Assembly (NCBI RefSeq): GCF_000686845.1
Contig: NZ_JMLS01000001.1
Span: 62,001 to 126,000, forward strand
DNA: 64,000 nucleotides
Reading direction: 5' to 3'
Source: Paenibacillus sp. UNC451MF
GTDB lineage: Bacteria > Bacillota > Bacilli > Paenibacillales > NBRC-103111
In this document: positions 1-7,237 of the stretch, piece by piece
Numbering within the stretch: position 1 is the stretch's first letter
Layout: every line of letters begins with the position of its first letter
Notes under the pieces: model-generated
Seen by the model: only the letters and a program-made list of their open reading frames with translations
Told to the model about the DNA's origin: nothing
Databases searched by the model: none
Position numbers and translations under genes: made by a program

Positions 1-29
1 TATTTCCAGGGTATCTTTTTGTATAAGGG

Positions 30-58
30 TTGACGAAGGAAGTTTTATCTTTTATACT
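30..58 (+). promoter_or_regulatory. Sigma-A type promoter of the pirin gene
   Basis: TTGACG at 30-35 and TATACT at 53-58 are separated by exactly 17 bases, a near-consensus vegetative promoter. Transcription would start near 65, leaving an untranslated leader of about 85 bases before the gene at 152. Confidence 0.7.
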
Positions 59-151
59 ATTATTAGTAACTATAAAATAGTAAGTTGTTTACAACGCGTG
101 TTGCTGCAATGACATTTTATTTTATATACAAGTGAGAAGGAGGTCATACAA

Positions 152-928
152 ATGAAACTGACCATTTATCCGCCGGTTAAGCAAGCCAAAGGTGCATTTG
201 ACGGAGGCAAAATTACCGAACTAAAGCCAATTGGATTTCCAGGAGAAGGATCGGTTGTGAAGAGGATTGGGCCTTTATTTTACTGGGCATGGGCGCTGAC
301 ACCTGAGGAAGGATATATACCGATGCACCCTCACCAAGCCTTTGAAATTATAACGTATATGGTTCATGGTCATGCCGATCATTCAGACTCTTTGGGAACC
401 CAAAGCCGTGTTGCAGCTGGAGGCGCTCAAGTGATGCAGACCGGTTCAGGAGTTTCACATAGCGAGCGTTTCATTGGTCCCAACTCGGAAGGGTTTCAGA
501 TATGGTTCGAGCCTCATATACGTGAAGCTTTAACGCGTACTCCAACATACAATCAATATGACCACGAGCATTTTCCCATAGCGGTCTCAGAAGGAGTAAC
601 CGTTAAGACGGTAATAGGAGAGGCTTCTCCTGTTCAATTGGTTGCGGACGTGCGGATGTGGGATATAGAGCTTGCAGCAGGTGCGGAGTACTCGCGTTCT
701 CTATCTGCCGGTCGTACATTAGCAGCGCTGGCAATTCGCGGCGAAGGGAATTGGGCGGAGACGTTGGGAGAGGAAGCTACAGCACCTACGAATTTCAACC
801 ACCGGGATTTCTCCGTTCTGGAAGCTGATTCAGAGCAAGAAGTTAAGCTGAACTCGGCTCAGGGATTGCGAATGCTATTGATAGAGGTGCCCACCACAGT
901 AGATTACCCTTTATATCAAAAACGATAA
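152..928 (+). CDS. Pirin family protein (bicupin)
   Basis: This 258-residue protein belongs to the pirin family of cytosolic bicupins. Members hold one metal ion; some act as quercetin 2,3-dioxygenases and others as redox-sensitive regulators. The metal ligands are visible as HPH (His59, His61) and HSE (His103, Glu105), the usual spacing of the N-terminal cupin. A weaker second cupin fills the C-terminal half. The ATG at 152 has a strong site, GAAGGAGG, about 8 bases upstream. It is monocistronic, with its own promoter and terminator. The physiological substrate cannot be told from sequence. Confidence 0.9.
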   Translation: MKLTIYPPVKQAKGAFDGGKITELKPIGFPGEGSVVKRIGPLFYWAWALTPEEGYIPMHPHQAFEIITYMVHGHADHSDSLGTQSRVAAGGAQVMQTGSGVSHSERFIGPNSEGFQIWFEPHIREALTRTPTYNQYDHEHFPIAVSEGVTVKTVIGEASPVQLVADVRMWDIELAAGAEYSRSLSAGRTLAALAIRGEGNWAETLGEEATAPTNFNHRDFSVLEADSEQEVKLNSAQGLRMLLIEVPTTVDYPLYQKR

Positions 929-968
929 GGTTAATGATTATTATCGATATAAGTCTATAACATAAAAG

Positions 969-1002
969 GACGGCCCGACATTAATGTCAGGCCGTCTTAT
1001 TT
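969..1002 (+). terminator. Intrinsic terminator, pirin / SLH gene
   Basis: The arms GACGGCC (969-975) and GGCCGTC (990-996) extend inward as an almost perfect 13-bp stem, followed by a short T-rich stretch. It lies between convergent genes and may act on both strands. Confidence 0.75.
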
Positions 1003-1043
1003 AATAGAGAAGAAATGGAGAGTAGAGAATAACCTAGCAAGTC

Positions 1044-2636
1044 TTAGTTAATGAAATTGGATTTTGTCAACAAACGTTTAAGCATTGCAGCAGATTGAGC
1101 GCGAGTAGCTTGTTTCGTAGGAGCAATTGTAGTGTCGGTCATGCCGTCTACAATGCCTGCTTCGATAGCTTCAGCCAATTCTTGCTTAGCCCAAACGATT
1201 TGGTTGGCGTCATTGAATTTAGCCAACAGCTCTGCTTGACGATCGGAAGATACATCTGGTTTTGCACCTGCATAAGACAGAGCGCGTACTACCATAGCAG
1301 CTAGCTCTTCGCGGTTGATAGGCTGGTTCGGTCTGAAAGTGTTGTCTTCATAGCCGTCAATGATCTTAGCATTCACTGCTGTTGCAACTACACTAGAGAA
1401 CCAATCTGTCGAAGATACGTCTTTGAAGGAGCTTGCTCCTGTATTTTGGTCAAGACCCAATGCGCGAACGACCAATGCTGCGAATTCTGCGCGGGTGATG
1501 TTGCGTTCAGGCTCGAATGTAGTGTCAGTAACACCGTCAATGACGAGCTTGTTAGACAGTAAATCGATGTAGGATTGTGCCCAATGTCCTTTGCTGTCAG
1601 CAAAGCTTTTGTTCAATTCGATTACTGCATAAATGCTGTTGCTGTTACGCTTAATTACAGCTTCGCTGCTGCTGTCCGAAGAAGAGAACAATGCTGGCAC
1701 AAAGCTAAGTTTTTTGCTGGATGGATCAAATACTACAGCAGTTGCTTTGGAAGAATCAACTGCTTTTGCAAATGGAATCGTACGGCTGATGTAGTTATTA
1801 CCCAGGTCGATAGCTTGCGTTTTGTCGGCATCACTGCCCAATGCAACCAGTGTGAAGTCAACAGAATCGCTAGCTACTGTAGCGCCTAACGCTTCAGCTG
1901 CTGCTTTAATGTCGCTTACGTTGGTGTCGCTTGCTGCGCTAATTCCAACTTTGATGAACATGTCGTCCGTGTTGATGGAAAGCTTAGTTGCAAGATCGCT
2001 AAGATTCAGTACATACAGAGGAAGAGTATAAGTTCCTTTGCTGTTGGTGATTTTCAGCGCTTTGTTTTTGTCGCCTACAAAGTCAACCAATGCTTTAGCA
2101 GGAATCAGTGCGATATCGCCGCTTAATGCCAATTCAACAACGTCGTTGTTCGTCAATGCTGTTTTAAGCGTGTTAGCATCGATAGAACCATCGGAAGGAA
2201 CCGTAATGCTCGGTCCGGATGGAATGTATCCGCCGCCACCGCCGCCACCGTGGCTACCACCGCTACCGCCACTGCCACCGCTGTTACTGTTGTACACCGT
2301 GGCGTAAACGGAATCCGTTACTTTTTCCAATAGGTTCAAATAAGAATGATTGCTTGGAACGTTGGATGCAGAAAAATTGTAAGTGTACAAGCCGTCCGCA
2401 TAAGTACTATATGTAGCGGAGGTTGCTGTACCTAAATAATTTCCGTTCGGGTCATACAAATACACTTGCGCGTTTACGGTGTAAACATCGGAATAAACCG
2501 AACCGGAAACGGTGCCATTGCGGTAAGTAAGGTCTTTAAAACCGGTTGCCGCAAAAGCTAGTACGGGAAGCAAGGCCGAGATGAGCATCATCAGTACGGT
2601 AACTTGCGCCGTCTTTTTAAAGACAGCTGGCTTCAT
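1044..2636 (-). CDS. SLH-domain surface protein
   Basis: This is a secreted, wall-anchored protein of 530 residues. Residues 1-29 form a signal peptide ending LAFA. Residues 30-116 resemble a small beta domain. A Gly/Ser-rich linker covers 117-136. The middle has no recognised fold. Three S-layer homology repeats fill about 345-530 (motifs GHWAQSYI, DWFSSVV, VWAKQELAE, each followed by an I-DG and TRAE/NREE pattern). SLH repeats bind pyruvylated secondary wall polymer. I chose the ATG at 2636 because it directly precedes the signal peptide and has AGGAGTG 7 bases upstream. A stronger site, GGAGGTGA, lies before an in-frame TTG-ATG at 2699-2694, which would add about 20 residues. What the exposed part does is unknown. 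Confidence 0.85.
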   Translation of the reverse strand: MKPAVFKKTAQVTVLMMLISALLPVLAFAATGFKDLTYRNGTVSGSVYSDVYTVNAQVYLYDPNGNYLGTATSATYSTYADGLYTYNFSASNVPSNHSYLNLLEKVTDSVYATVYNSNSGGSGGSGGSHGGGGGGGYIPSGPSITVPSDGSIDANTLKTALTNNDVVELALSGDIALIPAKALVDFVGDKNKALKITNSKGTYTLPLYVLNLSDLATKLSINTDDMFIKVGISAASDTNVSDIKAAAEALGATVASDSVDFTLVALGSDADKTQAIDLGNNYISRTIPFAKAVDSSKATAVVFDPSSKKLSFVPALFSSSDSSSEAVIKRNSNSIYAVIELNKSFADSKGHWAQSYIDLLSNKLVIDGVTDTTFEPERNITRAEFAALVVRALGLDQNTGASSFKDVSSTDWFSSVVATAVNAKIIDGYEDNTFRPNQPINREELAAMVVRALSYAGAKPDVSSDRQAELLAKFNDANQIVWAKQELAEAIEAGIVDGMTDTTIAPTKQATRAQSAAMLKRLLTKSNFIN

Positions 2637-2918
2637 GAATCGTTCACTCCTATCTTTACCTGAAAAATGTTTTGAATCGCTAGTAGGCCCCTTCATCAAA
2701 TACTTGTCACCTCCTCCTCGCGAATTCTCAATTACAATTATTCGAATACATTTCAACTTTTGGGGGCGTATGCCTGTGGAAAATTTAGGGACTTGTTTTT
2801 GGGCACCTAAAAGCGAAATGCGATTTCGACATAACAATGCTTTACCCGTTACAAATTGTATTGAAACATAAAACAAAAAACCGTCCGAAATGGACGGTTT
2901 GCTTGCCAGGGTATTTAC
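2637..2918 (-). other. Intergenic leader of the SLH gene
   Basis: This stretch holds the 5' leader of the SLH gene, including a second translation start site near 2705-2699. A short inverted repeat at 2879-2900 (AACCGTCC / GGACGGTT) ends the upstream minus-strand microprotein gene. No convincing sigma-A promoter or riboswitch was recognised. Confidence 0.5.
2877..2900 (-). terminator. Terminator of the YjcZ-type microprotein gene
   Basis: AACCGTCC and GGACGGTT form an 8-bp stem around a 5-base loop. On the minus strand it is followed by TTTTTTG. It lies just past the stop codon of the small gene at 2919-3020. Confidence 0.7.
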
Positions 2919-3020
2919 TTAGATAAAGCAGCCTCTCAGTACGATAACTAACAGAATGAACAACACCAAGATTACGCCTGTCGAAGTCCAGATGCCTCCA
3001 ACTTCACCGATACCTCCCAT
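2919..3020 (-). CDS. YjcZ-family sporulation microprotein
   Basis: A 33-residue reading frame encodes a Gly-rich N-terminus (MGGIGEVGGIW) and one hydrophobic helix (VILVLFILLVIVL) ending RGCFI. This is the typical build of the YjcZ/YqfX-like microproteins of spore formers, which are small membrane proteins made in sporulating cells with no established biochemical role. GGGGAGGTGG sits 5 bases before the ATG at 3020. It has its own terminator and a SigK-like promoter. It is easily missed by gene callers because of its length. Confidence 0.8.
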   Translation of the reverse strand: MGGIGEVGGIWTSTGVILVLFILLVIVLRGCFI

Positions 3021-3066
3021 GGATTCCACCTCCCCGCTTGCTCCAAAGTAGTCTGCTGACATGATT

Positions 3067-3093
3067 TATAGTATGTAGGAGCTATGGAACGGT
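3067..3093 (-). promoter_or_regulatory. Candidate SigK (mother-cell) promoter
   Basis: Read on the minus strand, AC (3093-3092), 16 bases, then CATACTATA (3075-3067) matches the SigK pattern AC-N16-CATANNNTA. It lies about 45 bases before the start codon of the YjcZ-type gene, which fits a late sporulation gene. Confidence 0.55.
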
Positions 3094-3165
3094 CTGTGCG
3101 TTGACCTATACGCTTCAAATTATGTAGGTAAGTATTCTGGGATATCCGTTCTGATGGTGAGTTTA

Positions 3166-4338
3166 TCAGGCTTGGACGGTTTTGAATGTTTTGAGCGGAA
3201 GCAGGCTAAGGGCCAGCATGAGACAGAAAAAGGCCATAAAAAAAGGAGAAGTATGACTTCTTAAATGTCCGGCAACAATGGGTCCTATAAAAGCTCCGAT
3301 AGAGTAAGAGATCGATAAAAATGAAAAAATGCGACCATACCGCTTAGCGCTGGATATACTGGCCAACAATGAAGCGATTGAAGGGTAAATGACCCCTTTG
3401 GCCATCCCGATCAGGAACAAGGACACGTGAAGGGGAATAGGCCAGTTCACCGACATTCCGAAAAAAATTAGCGCCAACGCAAGGCTGCCCATGCTTGTTC
3501 GTAAAAAGGCGGAGATGCGGTTGATAAACAGCATGCTCAAGGTTACCAAGGCCCCGAGACTGACAAGAGAGAACAAAATGCCTGACGTAAGAATCGATCC
3601 GCTGGCTTCCTTCATTAAAGGGAGTTCGAAAAAGAGAATGCCTTGTGAACAGGAGAGAGCGAGTGGAATGCCGAAAAATAGCCAAGGGATTCCCCGATTA
3701 ACTTCGTCTTGTTCAGACATGTTATTATCTTCAGGGGCTGACGGAGCACCGTGCGCGTGCGGGAACAATGCTGCCGCAGATTCGGTGTACTGCTTTTCCT
3801 TTACTCCAAATATTGCAAGAACACCCGTTACAATAAGAATCCAGCCAAGAAGGGTAAACGATTGAGCAAAACCGAGCTTGGCTACCAAATAAGCACCGGC
3901 CGCCGGACTTAGAACAGATGCCATGGTATGGACAAAACCGTTTCCCGCCATCAGCTTGCTCTGCTGTACTTTATCCTTGGCGATTTTAGCCAGCATGGAT
4001 AAACAGGCGGGGGATAAGAACGCCAACACAAATCCACTGATGGAACGAATGTAGAGCAGCTGCCAAGGATCAGTAACACGGGATTGAACTAATAGTACGA
4101 TACCTGCTACAATCAGGCTAAACACAATAAACCGTTTGCTTCCGTACTTATCGACGCCGTATCCGGCTATCAGATTCCCAGGAAGATGAGTGATGGAGTA
4201 CACACCTAATATAAGCCCTATAAAAGATGGGGCGGCACCAAGAGAAATGGCAAACGGCGATAAAATAGGGTACTGTGCGTGGAGATCGAAAAAGGCTACA
4301 AACATAAATAAATATAGCCATATTGCGGTTTTCAACAT
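3166..4338 (-). CDS. Major facilitator superfamily transporter
   Basis: A 12-helix membrane carrier of the MFS drug-efflux type, about 390 residues. The loop 2-3 signature GYGVDKYGSKR, the proline/glycine-rich helices and a central hydrophilic loop (about residues 190-215, HAHGAPSAPEDNN) mark the two six-helix halves. It probably exports a small molecule by proton antiport; the substrate is unknown. Start choice is uncertain. The ATG at 4338 and the adjacent TTG at 4335 follow GAGGTGA closely. An upstream in-frame ATG at 4374 has a weaker site. It stands alone on the minus strand, divergent from the 4502 gene. Confidence 0.85.
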   Translation of the reverse strand: MLKTAIWLYLFMFVAFFDLHAQYPILSPFAISLGAAPSFIGLILGVYSITHLPGNLIAGYGVDKYGSKRFIVFSLIVAGIVLLVQSRVTDPWQLLYIRSISGFVLAFLSPACLSMLAKIAKDKVQQSKLMAGNGFVHTMASVLSPAAGAYLVAKLGFAQSFTLLGWILIVTGVLAIFGVKEKQYTESAAALFPHAHGAPSAPEDNNMSEQDEVNRGIPWLFFGIPLALSCSQGILFFELPLMKEASGSILTSGILFSLVSLGALVTLSMLFINRISAFLRTSMGSLALALIFFGMSVNWPIPLHVSLFLIGMAKGVIYPSIASLLASISSAKRYGRIFSFLSISYSIGAFIGPIVAGHLRSHTSPFFMAFFCLMLALSLLPLKTFKTVQA

Positions 4339-4501
4339 CTTCACCTCGTATCTCATGTTTGTGTATCGGTTCATTGGATTGCCTTATCATTACTTTTACG
4401 TGACAAGCAGTAGGGTTAGTACCATTATTTTGCAACTCTTTATGACCCAATGCGTACAAATCAATGATAGGCACGCTGATGAGCAAGAAAGGCGGCTTAT
4501 A

Positions 4502-4660
4502 GTGGATCCGTTTATACTCATGATGGTAGTCATTATCGTTCTTTTTGCCTTGTTACGGTTAAGATCTACGTTTCGCAAAGCAAGACGGGAAGACAAGTCG
4601 GAGCAAATTCAAAGAAAGCTTGAGGAGCTCAGGCGCCGTAGAGAAGAAGATAATCAGTAA
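4502..4660 (+). CDS. Small single-pass membrane protein with charged tail
   Basis: This 52-residue protein starts with GTG at 4502, preceded by AAGGCGG. Residues 4-19 form one membrane helix (FILMMVVIIVLFALL). The rest is a highly charged, probably helical tail rich in Arg, Lys and Glu (RKLEELRRRREEDNQ). I recognise no family. It is the first of three closely spaced plus-strand genes (next starts at 4708 and 5176) that all encode membrane proteins, so it may be a small partner of the transglutaminase-like protein. Confidence 0.65.
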   Translation: MDPFILMMVVIIVLFALLRLRSTFRKARREDKSEQIQRKLEELRRRREEDNQ

Positions 4661-4707
4661 GAGTACGGCTACAGGAAATCAGGTTAAGATTAGGGGAGAG
4701 ATGGAAG

Positions 4708-5130
4708 TTGGATTTTTTGGTATCGTTTTTACAAGAGCGTTGGTTTATTATTGTTGCGGCGATTGTCGTCTTGTTTCTGGTTATTAAAATTGTAAAGACC
4801 GTTGTGAAATGGATTATCGTGTTGGCTGTTATTGCGGGGCTCTTCTACTATGGTGCCAACTATAAGGACCAATTGCTGGATGTCGGCACTGCCGTGACGA
4901 CGGAGGCCAAGAATCAAGCCATCAAAGCGATTTCCGGGGAAATGAAGGATGCCGAGTATAAGCAAAATCCGGACGGTACGTTTACTGTAACGACGAAAAG
5001 CTTGAAGCTGGAAGGAAACCCCGGGTCCAATGAGGTCAAGGTTACCTTTATGAATCAAACCTTTACGATGAAAATGGACGAAGTAGTTAACGCGCTCATA
5101 GAACAAGCGAAAAAAAATACTAAGATATAA
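4708..5130 (+). CDS. Hypothetical two-helix membrane protein
   Basis: A 140-residue protein starting with TTG at 4708, with GGGGAGAG about 8 bases upstream. Two membrane helices (about residues 12-31 and 35-50) are followed by an outward or cytosolic domain of about 90 residues with alternating beta-like segments (GTFTVTTKSLKLEG, EVKVTFMNQTFTM). I recognise no family. It sits 47 bases after the small membrane protein and 45 bases before the transglutaminase-like gene, with no terminator between them. Confidence 0.75.
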   Translation: MDFLVSFLQERWFIIVAAIVVLFLVIKIVKTVVKWIIVLAVIAGLFYYGANYKDQLLDVGTAVTTEAKNQAIKAISGEMKDAEYKQNPDGTFTVTTKSLKLEGNPGSNEVKVTFMNQTFTMKMDEVVNALIEQAKKNTKI

Positions 5131-5175
5131 GCTGGACACTAATACGTTCAATGATGAGTTAAATGGGGTGAGAAG

Positions 5176-6333
5176 GTGACGGATTGGATCGGCGTTATCG
5201 GAACGACAAACTGGATTACTTTACTTTTGGCGGTAACGCTGGGGGCATCCGTCATTCAAGGAATGCTTCGCGGAGCCTCTTCCTCTGCACGTCATTTGAT
5301 GCTTATGCTAGCGGAAGCCGTAGCCATTGTGGTTAGTGTGCTGATTGCCTGGCGGCTGGCATCTTGGTTGTCCCCGCAGGTTCAGACTTGGCTGACCTCG
5401 CTTCAACTAGCTGTTCCTGCAAAGGAGATCGGATTTTTCGAGCAGCTGTATTATACGTTTATGACGAGTATGAGAGATTTTACACTGCTTCGTTATGGTG
5501 TGTTATTCGTCCTCGGCTATGTATTGATGAAGCAGGTGCTGTACCGAATCATCGATCCCGTAATGGATGGCTGGGTTGCGGAAACATTGAGGCATGAGGC
5601 AAAACGGCGCGGAGGCGCCCCAACGATAATCAGTAGTATTCTGGGCGGAATCATCGGCTGTGTAATGGGAGCCGGACGCTCTTTACTTATCATTGCCGTC
5701 TTGTTTATCGCCGCCTCCTTATTCCCGCAAACACCGGCCGCCAATTACATTCAGGCTTCGAATTTGTACCAAAAAGGTGCTAATGAGATCATCCGGCCGG
5801 TAACCGGAGATTTTCTCACTAACAGGCTTCCGGTATTCACCAGAGCGGTTGAGCAAGAGTTCGATAACATACTGCAGCGCAAGTATGAAGTGCTGGATGC
5901 CAAGATTCCGAACGACATTGCGGAGGCCGCCAAAGAAGTAACGGCCAAGGGCAGCAGTGACGAGGAGAAAGCTCAGCTGCTGTACAAATGGGTGGGTACG
6001 CGGATACAGTACGATTGGGATAAAGTTAACTTGTATGAGCAGAGACGGATTTGGAAGGAGCAAACTCCGGAAGAGACGTTCGCTACCAAGCAGGGCGTCT
6101 GTATCGATTTCTCACGCTTGTATGCCGTTATGGCTCGATCCGCAGGGCTTGATGTGAAGGTAGTAACGGGACTTGGTTACGACGGACGTGGTGGTTACGG
6201 TCCTCATGCTTGGAATGAGGTGTACTTGTCGGAGAGTAAGAAATGGGTTCCATTGGACTCGACCTGGGTTGCCAGCGGAGGGAACTGGTTTAACCCACCT
6301 AATTTTAATGAAACGCATATTCGCGAAGCTTAA
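5176..6333 (+). CDS. Membrane transglutaminase-like protein with CvpA-like N-terminus
   Basis: A 385-residue protein. Residues 12-185 contain about four membrane helices resembling the CvpA fold (GASVIQGMLRG near 22-33). Residues 255-385 form a transglutaminase-like cysteine protease domain with a complete triad: Cys309 (QGVCIDFSR), His344 (GPHAWNEVY) and Asp361 (VPLDSTW). Such domains cleave or cross-link peptides. Placed at the membrane, it could act on cell-wall peptides or surface proteins; that is inference. The GTG at 5176 follows GGGGTGAG. It is the last gene of the three-gene module and is closed by a terminator. Confidence 0.8.
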   Translation: MTDWIGVIGTTNWITLLLAVTLGASVIQGMLRGASSSARHLMLMLAEAVAIVVSVLIAWRLASWLSPQVQTWLTSLQLAVPAKEIGFFEQLYYTFMTSMRDFTLLRYGVLFVLGYVLMKQVLYRIIDPVMDGWVAETLRHEAKRRGGAPTIISSILGGIIGCVMGAGRSLLIIAVLFIAASLFPQTPAANYIQASNLYQKGANEIIRPVTGDFLTNRLPVFTRAVEQEFDNILQRKYEVLDAKIPNDIAEAAKEVTAKGSSDEEKAQLLYKWVGTRIQYDWDKVNLYEQRRIWKEQTPEETFATKQGVCIDFSRLYAVMARSAGLDVKVVTGLGYDGRGGYGPHAWNEVYLSESKKWVPLDSTWVASGGNWFNPPNFNETHIREA

Positions 6334-6343
6334 ATATGGGAAG

Positions 6344-6385
6344 GCCGGTCATCCTCGTTTATGTTCAGAGGATGCCGGCTTTTTC
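6344..6385 (+). terminator. Intrinsic terminator after transglutaminase gene
   Basis: GCCGGTCATCCTC pairs with GAGGATGCCGGC (one bulged base), followed by TTTTTCTCTTT. Confidence 0.85.
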
Positions 6386-6502
6386 TCTTTCGGGTAAATT
6401 GTGATAAACTACTGTATAGCCGCGATTTAAGCGGGATGATGTCGAATGTTGGATGTTTTATGGCTATTTTTAGGCGAAATACGGCAAAAGGAGTATTGAT
6501 TG

Positions 6503-7216
6503 ATGTTACCAAAACCTATAGAAGCGTATAAAGCGGTCTTTTTTGACGTGGGAGATACGCTGATGACTATACCAGCTTCAAGAATTATTATGCAGCAATA
6601 TTTGGCAAGCCACTCCCTTCACCGAGGCGAAGAGCAGGTGGGGGATTTGTTCACTGAAGCGTTCCGATTGTTTTATTACGGAAAGCAGTTAGACCCTTTT
6701 GAAGTGTGTACGCCTGAATCGGATCGCGCTTTTTGGATGAAGCTGTACAACTACATATTGGAGAAGCTGGGGGTTCACGAGGAAGAGTGGACAGAGGATC
6801 AAATTCATGAGTGCAGTCACGGACTGTATGATTTGTTCACGGGCCCTGAGCCATACCAATTGTTTGATGACGTCCAAGAGAGCATTATTGCGCTTAAGGA
6901 GCGTGGCTTTCAGCTCGGGATTATTTCCAATTTTGCCGCTACATTGCCGACTATTCTGGAGAATAAAGGCATTCTGCATCACTTTGAGCCTGTTATTGTA
7001 TCTACGCTGGTCGGTTTGGAGAAGCCGGACCCGGCCATTTTTCATTTGGCATTGGAACGTTCCGGATTGGCGGCAGCCGATGTACTGTACGTCGGGGACC
7101 ATGATAGAAACGACATATGGGCTCCGAATCAAGCGGGCATCGATGCTGTCAAAATCAAACGTTACGATTACCACTCGGGCACTGGCATTCATTCTTTACG
7201 TGAGCTGCTCGCGTAA
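6503..7216 (+). CDS. HAD-superfamily hydrolase
   Basis: A 237-residue soluble phosphatase of the haloacid dehalogenase superfamily, subfamily I with an alpha-helical cap. Motif I is DVGDT (nucleophile Asp near residue 15). Motif II is the serine-containing IISNF, motif III the lysine of GLEKPDPAIF, and motif IV VGDHDRND. The substrate is unknown; relatives act on phosphorylated sugars or nucleotides. AAAGGAG lies 9 bases before the ATG at 6503. A TTG directly upstream is a possible start too. The penicillin-binding protein gene follows after 21 bases, so the two may be co-transcribed. Confidence 0.85.
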   Translation: MLPKPIEAYKAVFFDVGDTLMTIPASRIIMQQYLASHSLHRGEEQVGDLFTEAFRLFYYGKQLDPFEVCTPESDRAFWMKLYNYILEKLGVHEEEWTEDQIHECSHGLYDLFTGPEPYQLFDDVQESIIALKERGFQLGIISNFAATLPTILENKGILHHFEPVIVSTLVGLEKPDPAIFHLALERSGLAAADVLYVGDHDRNDIWAPNQAGIDAVKIKRYDYHSGTGIHSLRELLA

Positions 7217-7237
7217 TTTTAAAGGAGCTGTCACATC

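Noticed and set aside
2219-2307. Plus-strand proline-rich frames at 2038-2307 and 2219-2416
   Set aside because: They are the antisense of the Gly/Ser-rich linker of the SLH protein.
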